26,879 nt of DNA from an uncultured Coriobacteriaceae bacterium (GTDB lineage Bacteria > Actinomycetota > Coriobacteriia > Coriobacteriales > QAMH01): the NCBI GenBank assembly GCA_902783925.1, contig CACZSV010000120.1:1-26879 (forward strand). The letters run 5' to 3'. The notes beneath the pieces are model-generated. The model searched no databases. It saw only the letters and a list, made by a program, of their open reading frames with translations, and was not told the DNA's origin. Below are positions 1 through 9,571 of this stretch, one piece after another. How positions within the stretch are numbered: position 1 is the stretch's first letter; every line of letters starts with the position of its first letter. The translations under genes and the position numbers were made by a program.

Positions 1-1506
1 AATGGAATTCTCGAGGGCGCCCACGGTGGTATTAATGCCCTCGGCAAGCGAGGAGAATTCGGAAGAGCTGCTGTCGGGCACGCGCTGGTCGAGTTCGCCT
101 GCCGTGATGCGCCCTAGTGACTCGTTAGCGAAATCGACCGGTTGGACAACCGCGTATTTGAGCAGGCGCATCACGACTATGAAAAACGTTCCCAGAAGGG
201 CGGCGAATACGATGGCAACGAGATACATGTAGAGTGCGCGGTTCAGGAATGTCTCGCTCGAAGGAACGATGCTCACGAGCTGATAGACGCCCTGATCGCC
301 GAGATGATTGTAGTTCGTCTTGATTGCGAACAGGTATGAGATTTCGTATCCCGACCCTTGATAGCATTCGACGGCCTGTTGCGATTCGAACGCGTTCGTG
401 AAGACGCTGTCTGCGGATCCCGGTGCTACGAGGCTCTCAAGCGAGGACCCCACAAGCGCATCGTTGTTAGAAGCGAAGATGACGTCGTTTGTCGCGAGAA
501 CGGAGATGTCTGAATACCATCCCGCCAGATCGCAGTTGATGTTGCGGTATTGCTGTTCGGCGAATGCGCGCAGGTTTTCTCGCGGGAGCACGCCGCGCTC
601 GTCGAGCGTGTTCACGATGGTATCGCGTTGGGTGAGCTCTTCGGATAGCGCGTTGAGCTGATCGGACAGCGCGGCGTTCATGTTGACGATCGAAAAGTTG
701 GTTACGGCCGTGTAGGCAATAGCGCTGGCAACGAAGAAGAAGCCGACTGTGATGGCAGCAAACCAAAACTGAAACGTCATTCGCAGGCTCGGCTTGCGTG
801 ATCCGACGCCAAGGCGCCCTACCGCATAATCAGTGACTATGCAAGGCACCGCGATGAAAATCGCGTGGAAGAGGATTTGCTCGAGCGAGCCTTTTAAATC
901 GAATGACTGTGCAACGAGTTTGGCCGGAATATTCAAGACATTTCCGCTGTCAGTTATGTAGATGCATCCCAGCAAAACCAAGGTAAAAAAGATAGCGCCT
1001 ACAATGCATGCTGCTGCAATCGCGCCGATACGAGCGGCGCCGCTCGTCCGCTCGCCGTTTTCTGTGAGGCCGCCGCGCGGTAGCCTGCAAGCACAGGCGA
1101 ACAACACGCCAAGCCCGAGACCTAGTAGCGCCATCAGAACAACTGAGCTCAAAGGCAACGAAAAGAATTTCTCGTAGTAGTTATATGGTTGGTAGGTCGC
1201 ATGAACCATCTCGGCAAGCCCGGCAATGGCGCCGACGACACATCCATACCACTTCCCGAACAGCAGACAGGCGAGTGCGATGGGGATAATCGAGATGAGC
1301 ACGTGCGTGTCGATGATCGGATCGAAGCCCAATGATCCAAAAGGTATGGATGCGGCGAGCACGCACAAGAGGATGATGATTGCACGGCGTATAGCCGCAC
1401 GCTCGCCTTCGAGTATGCCATGCCAGCGCTTCGGCGCAGCTTCATGTTCCATGACGCCTTCGTCCTTTGCTGTCGAAATGAGCGGCGGGAGCTTTGTGCG
1501 GTCCAT
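1..1506 (-). CDS. Membrane sensor protein with ECF-S-like N-terminus and HAMP domain (C-terminus beyond window)
   Basis: Reading the minus strand from an ATG at 1506 (an in-frame TAA lies four codons upstream) gives 502 residues, open to the left edge. Residues about 30-230 hold five hydrophobic helices resembling the substrate-binding S component of ECF transporters. A sixth helix is at about 244-268, an extracytoplasmic sensor-like region at about 270-420, and a seventh helix at about 422-447. A HAMP-type linker follows (VVQPVDFANESLGRITAGEL). The order membrane input, external sensor, HAMP is that of a signalling receptor. The output domain is cut off; a SpoIIE-type phosphatase, GGDEF or kinase would all fit. 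No strong Shine-Dalgarno precedes the start. The gene is divergent from the peptide export operon, so it could sense the exported product or regulate the locus, but that is inference. Confidence 0.75.
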   Translation of the reverse strand, partial: MDRTKLPPLISTAKDEGVMEHEAAPKRWHGILEGERAAIRRAIIILLCVLAASIPFGSLGFDPIIDTHVLISIIPIALACLLFGKWYGCVVGAIAGLAEMVHATYQPYNYYEKFFSLPLSSVVLMALLGLGLGVLFACACRLPRGGLTENGERTSGAARIGAIAAACIVGAIFFTLVLLGCIYITDSGNVLNIPAKLVAQSFDLKGSLEQILFHAIFIAVPCIVTDYAVGRLGVGSRKPSLRMTFQFWFAAITVGFFFVASAIAYTAVTNFSIVNMNAALSDQLNALSEELTQRDTIVNTLDERGVLPRENLRAFAEQQYRNINCDLAGWYSDISVLATNDVIFASNNDALVGSSLESLVAPGSADSVFTNAFESQQAVECYQGSGYEISYLFAIKTNYNHLGDQGVYQLVSIVPSSETFLNRALYMYLVAIVFAALLGTFFIVVMRLLKYAVVQPVDFANESLGRITAGELDQRVPDSSSSEFSSLAEGINTTVGALENSI

Positions 1507-1807
1507 TTTCGCACTTTACATTGTTGTGCGCGCGCTCAAATGAGCATCTTTCGGGCGGCGCCAACGTTCCGTTCACATATGGTCGCATATCAAGAGCCGG
1601 GATATCTCATGAATTCTCTGTCTTGCTATGGTATACGGTATCGCAGTGACAATAATGGCGATTTTTATAATATGACGTGACGATATGGAACGTTCGCTTG
1701 TGAAATGTGCATTATTATGAGTATATTAAGCGTTTGTAAGTTTAGTATTTCAAGATAAGGCACAGACGTGCCCATCTCGTTGCAAGAGCGAAACTAAGGG
1801 AGTTGGC
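1507..1807. other. AT-rich divergent intergenic region
   Basis: These 301 bases separate the divergent sensor gene and the export operon. I see no gene here. The stretch 1600-1740 is much richer in A and T than its surroundings. It contains a perfect -10-like TATAAT at 1666-1671 without a good -35, and the box-plus-promoter annotated at 1677-1727. Confidence 0.7.
1677..1727 (+). promoter_or_regulatory. Promoter of the export operon with a GTGAC-N5-TGGAACG box
   Basis: The box GTGACGATATGGAACG (1677-1692) matches 13 of 16 positions of the box found upstream of three other transcription units in this window. It is followed by TTGTGA (1699-1704), a 17-base spacer and TATATT (1722-1727), a plausible sigma-70-type promoter 80 bases before the GTG at 1808. 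The box starts 22 bases before the -35, as in the copy at 9568. Activator binding is inferred from the position. Confidence 0.55.
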
Positions 1808-2344
1808 GTGGCAGAGGTTTCGGAGGAGAAAAGCAGCCTCGGAACGCTGATGTTCCGAGATACAGCACTTCGCAAAATGTCTTCGGCCGACGATCTCGAC
1901 CGCTACGTGAAGGTGACGAACCCCTCGGCTTGGGTTCTCATCGGAGCCGTTGCGGCATTGATAGTTGCGGCTCTCATCTGGGGACTTACCGCATCTCTGC
2001 CCCTGAACACGACCGTAACTGGCGTGATCAAGAACGGCGAGATCGTGTGCTTTTTGCCGCTTGACGAGAACACTATGGCCACTACCGACAGCAAGGTGAC
2101 GGCCGCTGGGCGCGAAACGCATATCATTTCTGTGGACGGAAACCCGCACTCGCAGCGCGAAGTGACGGCAGCATTGAACAGCGACTATGCCGTTGAGTCC
2201 TTGCGATTGGCGCAATGGAGTTACAAGGTGACCGTCGCGATTCCCGACGAGCTTGCCTCGTGGGACGAAGGCGACGATGTTCCCATTCGGATAACAACTA
2301 AGGAAGTGGCCCCGCTCGCTTACCTGTTTGGTGGGGCTCAATAG
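1808..2344 (+). CDS. Short HlyD-like/NHLM secretion membrane protein
   Basis: This is a 178-residue protein starting at GTG 1808, with AAGGGAG at 1796-1802 five bases upstream. The N-terminus (FRDTALRKMSSADDLDRYV) followed by one transmembrane helix at about residues 38-60 resembles the start of the HlyD-type membrane fusion proteins of NHLM bacteriocin export systems. Those family members are much longer, with coiled-coil and barrel domains; this one keeps only the cytoplasmic tail, one helix and about 115 external residues. It is probably an accessory subunit of the two ABC transporters encoded directly downstream, which start 4 bases after its stop. The shortening may reflect a cell with no outer membrane, which is inference. 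It is first in an apparent four-gene operon (1808-8258). Confidence 0.75.
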   Translation: MAEVSEEKSSLGTLMFRDTALRKMSSADDLDRYVKVTNPSAWVLIGAVAALIVAALIWGLTASLPLNTTVTGVIKNGEIVCFLPLDENTMATTDSKVTAAGRETHIISVDGNPHSQREVTAALNSDYAVESLRLAQWSYKVTVAIPDELASWDEGDDVPIRITTKEVAPLAYLFGGAQ

Positions 2345-2348
2345 CGCT

Positions 2349-4532
2349 ATGGCAAATCGTATTCGCAATGTTCCGCAGGTCATGCAGATGGAAGCCACCG
2401 AGTGTGGCGCCGCCTGCCTGGCTATGGTGCTCGCCCATTACGGGCGCTGGATTCCGCTCGAAGAGGCGCGTGAGGCGTGCGGCGTTTCGCGCGATGGCAG
2501 CAAGGCATTGAATATTCTGCGCGCGGCCCGCAAGTATGGGCTTGAAGCAGACGGCTACACGTACGATTTAGAGGGCCTGCAGGCAAATGCGAAGCTTCCC
2601 TGCATACTCTTTTGGAACTTTTGCCACTTTGTAGTGCTCACGGGGTTTTCCTCCAACAAGAAATGGGCTTACGTGAACGACCCCGCCCGCGGGCAGGTGA
2701 GAGTACCTGCTGAGGAATTCGACGAGGCTTTCACCGGTATTGCGCTCCTCATGGAGCCGTCCGATGAATTCGAGCCTGCTGGCGAGCCACCTTCTACGGT
2801 CTCGTTTGTTCGCGAGCGCTTGCGCGGTATGGCTGCGCCTGTCGCGTTTGTGGCGCTGGCAACTGCGATTCTGTCGATTATCGGCATCGCCAATTCTTCG
2901 ATGTCGCGCGTGTTTGTCGATGCCGTCCTGGGTAGTTCAGGAGCGAACCAAGCCGCGCTCAACGTGCTCATTATCACATTGGCGATCCTGGCGTTTCTTC
3001 AGTGCATTGTTTCGTTCGTCAACGCGGTGTATTTGCTCAGAATTCAAGGCAAATTCGAAGCTGTGGCGTCGGCGCGGTTCTTCTGGCATCTTCTGCATTT
3101 ACCCGTGGGATTCTATGCGCAGCGCCATGTGGGCGATTTGCAGCAACGCCAGGCGGATAACGAAACCATTGCCATGACCGTGGTGCAACAGCTTGCGCCT
3201 GCGCTTATGAATGCCATACTTATCATTCTGTATCTAGTCGTCATGGTGATGTACAGCGTTCCGTTGGCGCTGGTCGGCGTGGCGACTGTCGTGATCAACG
3301 CCTACTTAGCGCGCTATATTTCGAAAAAGCGCATCAACGTCATGCGCCAGCAAGTGCGCGACTCGGGCAGATTGAGCTCGACGACCGTTGCCGGCATCGA
3401 CATGATTGAGACCATCAAGGCTTCGGGTGCCGAAGAAGGCTTCTTCGAGCGGTGGAGTGGCATGCAGGCGCTTGTGAGCAACGGTATGGCGCGCTTTGCA
3501 AAGCTAAACGCCTGTCTGGGCGCGGTGCCCGGATTGCTTGTGCAGCTGGCCAATGTGGCCGTGCTGATGGTCGGCACGTTGCTCATCATGAACGGGCAAT
3601 TCACCGCTGGCATGCTCTTAGCGTTCCAAGGGTTCCTTTCGGCATTCATGGCGCCCGTGAACTCGCTCGTGAACCTGGGGCAGACCATCCAGGAGACGCG
3701 AACCCAAATGGAGCGCGTGCAAGATGTGCTCAACTACGAACCGGACGTGCCCGAAGACGACGAAGACAACGCTTCTGTCAGCTCGGATGACGAGACGCAA
3801 AGCCTGTACAAGCTTTCTGGTGCCATCGATGTGCACGATCTGACATTTGGTTATTCGCGGCTGGATAAGCCGACGGTGGAAGGCCTCAACCTTCACGCCG
3901 AACCGGGGCAATGGATTGCGCTTGTGGGTGGTTCTGGATCGGGCAAGTCGACTATCGCGAAGCTTATCAGCGGCTTGTATAAGCCCTGGACGGGCGAGGT
4001 TCGGTTCGACGGGAAGCTGTCCGAGGAGATTCCGCGCGAGCAGTTGCGCGGCTCGGTGGCCGTTGTCGACCAAGATATCTCGATGTTTGCCGGCACGGTG
4101 ACGGACAACGTTGCCCTGTGGGACAAATCCATTGAGGACTTCGAGGTCATTATGGCATGCCGCGACGCCGATATTCACGATGAGATATTGTCGCGCGAGG
4201 GCGGTTATCACGGTGAGGTACTGCCAAACGGGCGCAACTTCTCGGGTGGTCAGCTGCAGCGTCTGGAAATCGCGCGCGTGCTGGCACAGGACCCGACCAT
4301 CGCCATCTTGGACGAGGCGACGAGCGCGCTCGACGCCAAGACCGAGGAAAAGGTGATCGAATCAATCCGCCGGCGCGAGATTACGTGCATCGTGGTGGCC
4401 CATCGGCTGTCAACGATTCGCGATTGCGACGAAATCATCGTGTTGGACCACGGCCATGTGGCAGAACGCGGTACGCACGCCGAGCTGATGGCGCTCGACG
4501 GTGTCTACGCCGATCTGGTGAAGAACGATTAA
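2349..4532 (+). CDS. Peptidase-containing ABC exporter of leader peptides (C39, NHLM type 1)
   Basis: This protein cuts the leader from the precursor peptide behind a GG motif and exports the product. From the ATG at 2349 it is 727 residues. The N-terminal C39 papain-like peptidase has Gln13, catalytic Cys19 (ATECGAAC), His93 (NFCHFVVL) and Asp111 (NDPARG), all intact. A six-helix membrane domain spans about 165-450. The ATPase domain has Walker A GGSGSGKST with Lys533, signature FSGGQLQRLEIAR, and Walker B Asp655-Glu656 (ILDEATSALD). An upstream in-frame start at 2328 would overlap the previous gene and precede the conserved peptidase start, so 2349 is preferred. The stop is 18 bases before the next ABC gene. 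Its natural substrates are the Nif11-like precursors at 11084, 16409 and 26797, whose leaders end in GG or are predicted to. Confidence 0.92.
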   Translation: MANRIRNVPQVMQMEATECGAACLAMVLAHYGRWIPLEEAREACGVSRDGSKALNILRAARKYGLEADGYTYDLEGLQANAKLPCILFWNFCHFVVLTGFSSNKKWAYVNDPARGQVRVPAEEFDEAFTGIALLMEPSDEFEPAGEPPSTVSFVRERLRGMAAPVAFVALATAILSIIGIANSSMSRVFVDAVLGSSGANQAALNVLIITLAILAFLQCIVSFVNAVYLLRIQGKFEAVASARFFWHLLHLPVGFYAQRHVGDLQQRQADNETIAMTVVQQLAPALMNAILIILYLVVMVMYSVPLALVGVATVVINAYLARYISKKRINVMRQQVRDSGRLSSTTVAGIDMIETIKASGAEEGFFERWSGMQALVSNGMARFAKLNACLGAVPGLLVQLANVAVLMVGTLLIMNGQFTAGMLLAFQGFLSAFMAPVNSLVNLGQTIQETRTQMERVQDVLNYEPDVPEDDEDNASVSSDDETQSLYKLSGAIDVHDLTFGYSRLDKPTVEGLNLHAEPGQWIALVGGSGSGKSTIAKLISGLYKPWTGEVRFDGKLSEEIPREQLRGSVAVVDQDISMFAGTVTDNVALWDKSIEDFEVIMACRDADIHDEILSREGGYHGEVLPNGRNFSGGQLQRLEIARVLAQDPTIAILDEATSALDAKTEEKVIESIRRREITCIVVAHRLSTIRDCDEIIVLDHGHVAERGTHAELMALDGVYADLVKND

Positions 4533-4550
4533 GGGGCAAACGAGCAGGGC

Positions 4551-6746
4551 ATGAGTTGGTTCGAGGAACAACTGGAAACGCGCAAACGTCTCGACGACGA
4601 CCAGGTCGTCGAGGCTTACGAGCGCATTGCCCGCGCGGTAGAAGGGTCTAAGCGTGCTCCGCGCATGACGCTCGACGACGTAGCGGCCACCGACAGCGCC
4701 GTGGCGGTCGTGCTGCGCTATTTCGGCAAGAAGCCGACCGAGGTTCCCGCCTCGCTGACCGATCCGATCGATCGCATGGATTATGTGGTGCGGTCGTGCG
4801 GCATGATGAAGCGCAAGGTGAAGCTTGAGGAGCGTTGGTGGACCGACGCGACCGGCGCTTACCTGGGCCAGCTGAAGACAGGCGAGCCGGTTGCCATCAT
4901 CCCGCTGGGCTTGCGCAGCTATGCCTATGTAGAGCCCAGCACGAACAAGAAAGTGTTGCTGACCGCGCGCACTGCTGTCGACATCATGCCGGAAGCATTC
5001 TGCTTTTACCGGCCGCTTCCCGAGGAGAGCCTGTCGGTGCGCGACCTCATCAGATTCATGGTCGCGTCCCTTGACCCAGGCGACTACATTCGAATCGTCC
5101 TTGCATCCTTGGCCGTCGCCCTTGTGGGCCTGCTTCCCGCCGTGGCCAACAGCTTGCTGTTCGACCGCATCATTCCTTCGGGGGAAATCGGTCTTATCCT
5201 GCCCATTTGCTCACTTCTTCTGGGCGTGGCAATTGCGAGCACGCTCATTGGCATGTTGCGTGCAATGGTGGCAATGCGCATGTCGAGTAAGCTTTCCATG
5301 CAAATGGAAGCCGCCATGATGTCGCGTCTTTTGTCGTTACCGCCCGCGTTCTTCAAGGAACGCCAAGCGGGTGATCTTGCGAAACGTGTCAAGAGGGTTC
5401 GCAATATCGTCGAGACCTTGACCGGAATCTTTTTGGGTACAGGTCTTACCGCTGTCTTCTCGCTTGTCTACATCGTGCAGATCACTGCGTACGCGCCGTC
5501 GCTTGTTGCGGTTGCGGTCGCCGTAATTTTGGCGCAGCTTATCGTGGGTATTATGATTGCGGTTGCGCAAGGGCGCAGACAGCGCCTGATCGTGGAAGCC
5601 GACCTGAGGGTGTCGGGTGTAGTGCCCGCCCTGTTGAACGGCATCTCGAAGCTGAAGCTGGCTGGCGCCGAGAAACGTGCGTTTGCTCAGTGGGCCGATG
5701 CCGAAGCCGCTTTGCTTACGGCCCAATATGACCTGCCCTTGTGGTACAAAGTGTCTGATACGCTGCCTGTGGTCGTGTCGCTAGTCGGTACAATCGCCAT
5801 ATACTGGGCAGCGGGCACCTCGGGTGTGGCGCTTGCCGATTTCATGGCTTTCAACGTCGCGTACGGGGCCGTTTCCGGAGCGATCATTGCGCTCGCAGGC
5901 ACCGGCAGGCGTTTCGCGCAGGTCAATTCGTACCTCGATTCGGTGCGTCCGTTGCTCGAGGCTGTTCCCGAGTCGGCGGGACAGGGTAAGCAGATCACGA
6001 GCCTTTCGGGTTCGATCGAGCTTGCGGGCGTGACGTTTGGCTACGACCCGTCTCAGCCTCCTGTGCTTGAGGATCTTTCGCTAAAGGTGAGATCAGGCGA
6101 GTACTTGGCCGTTGTGGGCAAGTCGGGCTCGGGCAAGTCGACCTTGCTGCGCTTGCTGATGGGGTTCGAAAAGCCCGAGCGCGGTGCAGTGTATTACGGC
6201 GGGCAAGACATCGCCGACATGGACCCGCGCAGCCTGCGGCGCGTAATAGGCGTATGTCTGCAAAACGGCAATTTGTTCGCGGGTAATCTTTTCAGCAACA
6301 TCGCGCTTTCATCTCCGCGTGCTACGATGGACGATGCGTGGGAAGCCGCTGAAATTGCGGGCGTCGCCGACGACATTCGCGCCATGCCTATGGGCATGCT
6401 CACTCTCATATCCGAAGGTTCCGGCGGCGTGTCCGGCGGCCAGCGCCAGCGCATTCTTATCGCGCGGGCTGTGTGCTCGAAGCCGCGGATCCTCATATTC
6501 GACGAGGCCACGAGCGCGCTCGATAACGTCACGCAAAAGCACGTGAGCGATTCGCTAACGCGGCTGAAGTGCACGCGTATCGTGGTTGCTCATCGCCTTT
6601 CTACTATTAAGCTTGCTGATCGTATTGTCATGCTGGATGGCGGACATGTTATTGAAGAGGGCACGTATGACGAGCTCATGGCAAAGAACGGTGAGTTTGC
6701 TGACCTTGTGAAGCGACAGCAGCTAGAAAGTGGTTTCGAACAATGA
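4551..6746 (+). CDS. NHLM-type ABC transporter with degenerate peptidase-like domain (type 2)
   Basis: This 731-residue half-transporter partners the C39 exporter. Residues about 40-165 align with the C39 fold, but the active-site segment reads AATDSAVAVVLRYFGK, so the catalytic Cys is replaced and no matching His is evident. It is probably a non-cleaving peptide-binding domain. Membrane helices occupy about 180-450. The ATPase has Walker A GKSGSGKST with Lys529, signature VSGGQRQRILIAR and Walker B Asp651-Glu652, so ATP hydrolysis should be intact. Pairing of a peptidase ABC protein with a second, peptidase-free one plus an HlyD-like subunit is the known layout of NHLM leader-peptide export systems. 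Whether the two form a heterodimer or act separately cannot be read from sequence. Confidence 0.88.
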   Translation: MSWFEEQLETRKRLDDDQVVEAYERIARAVEGSKRAPRMTLDDVAATDSAVAVVLRYFGKKPTEVPASLTDPIDRMDYVVRSCGMMKRKVKLEERWWTDATGAYLGQLKTGEPVAIIPLGLRSYAYVEPSTNKKVLLTARTAVDIMPEAFCFYRPLPEESLSVRDLIRFMVASLDPGDYIRIVLASLAVALVGLLPAVANSLLFDRIIPSGEIGLILPICSLLLGVAIASTLIGMLRAMVAMRMSSKLSMQMEAAMMSRLLSLPPAFFKERQAGDLAKRVKRVRNIVETLTGIFLGTGLTAVFSLVYIVQITAYAPSLVAVAVAVILAQLIVGIMIAVAQGRRQRLIVEADLRVSGVVPALLNGISKLKLAGAEKRAFAQWADAEAALLTAQYDLPLWYKVSDTLPVVVSLVGTIAIYWAAGTSGVALADFMAFNVAYGAVSGAIIALAGTGRRFAQVNSYLDSVRPLLEAVPESAGQGKQITSLSGSIELAGVTFGYDPSQPPVLEDLSLKVRSGEYLAVVGKSGSGKSTLLRLLMGFEKPERGAVYYGGQDIADMDPRSLRRVIGVCLQNGNLFAGNLFSNIALSSPRATMDDAWEAAEIAGVADDIRAMPMGMLTLISEGSGGVSGGQRQRILIARAVCSKPRILIFDEATSALDNVTQKHVSDSLTRLKCTRIVVAHRLSTIKLADRIVMLDGGHVIEEGTYDELMAKNGEFADLVKRQQLESGFEQ

Positions 6747-6764
6747 GATTCATGAGGCGCGTTC

Positions 6765-8258
6765 ATGGCATCTGAGAGCTACCAGAAATTCATCGTAAAC
6801 AACAGGACGCGTATTAATTGCTACCTCAACACGGCTCTGTGGCTGTTCGTCATTACGGGTCCGGCAATTGCCCTTGGCATTGCCGCGGGCATTTTTCCGC
6901 ATACCGATTACGCTACTTGTTTGGGAATAGCCATTTTCATGGCCGTGCTGGCTGGGGTACATTTGATTCTCTTGAGGCGCCTTCCCAAATCAATCCTGAC
7001 GAGTGTGTTTGCGCTCACGGCGCTCGATGCGCTTATCGTTTACATGACGTACTGCCACGTAAACATTAATCTGACGTGGTTTCTCGTGCCCCTTTTGAGC
7101 ATCCTCTTTTGCGATAGGCGCCTGTATTTCTATGCGCTGATAACGAACTACGTGTTCATGCTTGCAGCGACTTGGGCGACAGCTCCATATTACGTGGAGC
7201 TCGACGCCCATTTTGAGAACGCCTTGTCGTATTTTTTCAACATAATGGGCGGCTACACCATCGAGACGCTCGTCATGGCTGTTGCAGGGTACATGATCGT
7301 GAAGTTGTCCGCTGACTACTTTGCAGGGCTGTTTCGTCAGCAGGAAATCATCGAGGACCAGGAGAAAAGCGAACAGGAAAGAATGGGCGTCCTAGATTCG
7401 ATGGCGGAGATTTACGACAACGTGAATCTGATTAGCTTCGTCGATAACACGGAGATGTCCCTGCGCGATCCTGAGCAGGTAAAGCATGTCATCGACATGC
7501 CCGCTCAGACGCATACGCTTATGAACCAGCGCATAATGGGCCAAGTCATGCCCGACCAAATGGATGATTTCCTCGAGTTCACGAACATTACCACCGTGCG
7601 CGAAAGGCTGAATCGCAAAAAGATCATCAGTGCCGATTTCATCGATGTGGTATCGGGTTGGTTCAGAGCCCAGTACATCACGGTGGAAGCGGCGCCCGAT
7701 GGCAGGCCGGATCTCGTCATCTACACGACTCGTAACGTCGATGACGAAAAGCGGCGTGAAGAGCATCTGGTAAGGCTGTCCATGACCGACGAGCTTACAA
7801 GGCTGTATAACCGCCGGCGCTTCGAAGAGGATTTGGACGAATGTAGAAAGCGCCAGCTCGATAACGACCTGGTGATGTTTTCTATCGATATCAACGGGCT
7901 GAAGGTGGTCAATGACACGATGGGACATGCAGCCGGAGACGAACTGATCAAAGGCGCTGCCGATTGCATGCTGCTTTCGATCGGGAAAGTCGGGAAAGTG
8001 TATCGGACCGGCGGCGACGAGTTCATGGCTATTATTCACACAGAAGAGCCGGAATGCATACGCGAGCGCATTCATGAGAAGGCGCGCGAATGGCATGGGA
8101 TGTACTCAGATACAATCGCACTGGCTGTAGGCTACGCGTCGATGGCTAATCATCCCGATGCGACCGTGGACGATCTTGAACGCATTGCCGATGCCGAAAT
8201 GTACGCCGAGAAGAACCGCTATTACCAAGAGGCGGGAATCGACAGACGTCGAAACTAG
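6765..8258 (+). CDS. Membrane-bound diguanylate cyclase (GGDEF)
   Basis: This 497-residue protein begins at ATG 6765, with GAGG at 6754-6757, 18 bases after the ABC gene. About six transmembrane helices fill residues 20-190. A PAS-like middle region (about 205-330) precedes a C-terminal GGDEF domain with intact GGDEF at residues 416-420, the substrate-contacting DxNGLKxVND segment and the leading DELTRLYNRR motif. It should make cyclic di-GMP from GTP at the membrane. No RxxD inhibitory site is seen just upstream of GGDEF (the segment reads KVGKVYRT), so product feedback may be absent. Its place as last gene in an export operon is unusual and suggests that export or peptide sensing is linked to a second-messenger signal, which is inference. 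Confidence 0.88.
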   Translation: MASESYQKFIVNNRTRINCYLNTALWLFVITGPAIALGIAAGIFPHTDYATCLGIAIFMAVLAGVHLILLRRLPKSILTSVFALTALDALIVYMTYCHVNINLTWFLVPLLSILFCDRRLYFYALITNYVFMLAATWATAPYYVELDAHFENALSYFFNIMGGYTIETLVMAVAGYMIVKLSADYFAGLFRQQEIIEDQEKSEQERMGVLDSMAEIYDNVNLISFVDNTEMSLRDPEQVKHVIDMPAQTHTLMNQRIMGQVMPDQMDDFLEFTNITTVRERLNRKKIISADFIDVVSGWFRAQYITVEAAPDGRPDLVIYTTRNVDDEKRREEHLVRLSMTDELTRLYNRRRFEEDLDECRKRQLDNDLVMFSIDINGLKVVNDTMGHAAGDELIKGAADCMLLSIGKVGKVYRTGGDEFMAIIHTEEPECIRERIHEKAREWHGMYSDTIALAVGYASMANHPDATVDDLERIADAEMYAEKNRYYQEAGIDRRRN

Positions 8259-8377
8259 CCGGTTTGACAGTGCGACACCAGCTCCTGACCCAGTGTCATG
8301 CTTCGTTGGGCATATGATGGGCAGGCCGGCGGCACGAGAGCCGTGTCGTCCATTGCACGTAGGCGAAAGGATAATCA

Positions 8378-9571
8378 TTGAAACGCACGCTCATGCATCA
8401 GAACCAGGAGCTGCTCGACTTCGAAGTCGATCCCGCGACGAAAAAAATCCGCATCTTAGATGCGCCCGATGCAGATGATGAGCTGTTGTTCTCTCTGGGG
8501 TTTGGCGTCTCCGATAGGCGCGAACTCGTTTCGAGGGTTATATTTAATCGCTGCATGTCCTCCAGGCGTGACGATATCGCGCAGATTCTCGAAGCGTTTG
8601 GTGCGCGCTCGTGCTTCGAGCTTGCGTTTATGGGACACGGGTTGTCCGTTGTCGACAAGCTCTGGTATCGCGCATCGGGTTCCACCGAGCGCTGGGAGGA
8701 CGTCAACTTCTTCGACAATGATTGGGATGACACCTTCAAGGCGGCAGTCCTGACGCACGACTACGAGAAGCTTGCATCCAGTTCACCCGATATTCCCGAC
8801 GTCACGACGGGCGGCCATCTCGGGAAAGCATGGGAGCGCAGCGAGGGCTGCATCCAATTGCTCAAAGAACCGCTTTTCGAAAACGGGGCAGACCTTAAAG
8901 GCGCCCTGCTCGGCGCCGAATTATGCAGGCTGCTGTACGGGCAAGATGCCTATCAGCCCTTAAACATCGTGGAGCGCTACGGCAAGCGCTTGGCCGCCAG
9001 CCCACTAATGATTGGACGCGATGAAGAGCTTGTGCAAAGCTTGCGCTTGTTTGCGATGGGCGGTTTCGACGTGGAGGAGTCGATGCAGCTCACTGCGCCC
9101 ACAACGCCGAAAAGCCTGTTCGACATCATCACGCGTGCGGGCGTGGCGCACGCCTCCTCGCACGTGGCCAAGATATTCGCCTTCAAGGCTCTTTCGCTTC
9201 TTGCCGATATGCACGCGGGCAATTTCGGAATCATACGTAACATCAAAACGGGCGCATGCCGAGCCGCCCCTCCTTTTGACTACGACCGTGCGTTCGGATT
9301 CCCCTTCGAGGGGTTCCCGTTCGAGTCGGTATGCAACAATCCGGAGATTGCCGCGTTTTTATGCGCTTGCAGTTTTTCCGACCTGGATTCCTCATGGGAT
9401 TGGAGTTGGTACGATCCTTCTGCGTTGGACGGATTTGAGGAGCGAATCGTAACAGCATACGCGGACTGCACCAGCTTTCCGTCGAATTTCGGTGAGCTTG
9501 TCGCTGGCCTTTTCGTCGCGCAACGCGACTACGTCAACAAAACCGTCTCGAAGGGGCAGCAAAAAGCGTGA
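8378..9571 (+). CDS. HipA/CtkA-like protein kinase, paralog 1
   Basis: This is a 397-residue protein from TTG 8378, with AAAGG at 8366-8370. The start is chosen because the paralog at 11408 begins with the same MKRTLMH. The kinase elements are a glycine-containing loop (GGHLGKAWE), Lys163 in LLKEP, the catalytic segment DMHAGNFG (Asp277, Asn282) and the metal-binding FDYDRAFG (Asp301, Asp303), in the order seen in HipA-family Ser/Thr kinases. The mid-N-terminal LSVVDKLWYR...WEDVNFFDN stretch matches the D-x-Y-W/WEDVNFF signature of CtkA/HipA-like proteins. There is no HipB-type antitoxin beside it. It sits immediately before a radical SAM maturase and near a precursor gene, so a role in phosphorylating or adenylating the peptide is a reasonable alternative to a toxin role. 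The function is inference. Confidence 0.7.
   Translation: MKRTLMHQNQELLDFEVDPATKKIRILDAPDADDELLFSLGFGVSDRRELVSRVIFNRCMSSRRDDIAQILEAFGARSCFELAFMGHGLSVVDKLWYRASGSTERWEDVNFFDNDWDDTFKAAVLTHDYEKLASSSPDIPDVTTGGHLGKAWERSEGCIQLLKEPLFENGADLKGALLGAELCRLLYGQDAYQPLNIVERYGKRLAASPLMIGRDEELVQSLRLFAMGGFDVEESMQLTAPTTPKSLFDIITRAGVAHASSHVAKIFAFKALSLLADMHAGNFGIIRNIKTGACRAAPPFDYDRAFGFPFEGFPFESVCNNPEIAAFLCACSFSDLDSSWDWSWYDPSALDGFEERIVTAYADCTSFPSNFGELVAGLFVAQRDYVNKTVSKGQQKA

Noticed and set aside
8264..8318. TTGACA at 8264 and TATGAT at 8313 upstream of HipA-like kinase 1
   Set aside because: The two are not at promoter spacing and neither has a good partner, so no promoter is claimed; kinase 1 may be transcribed from the export operon.
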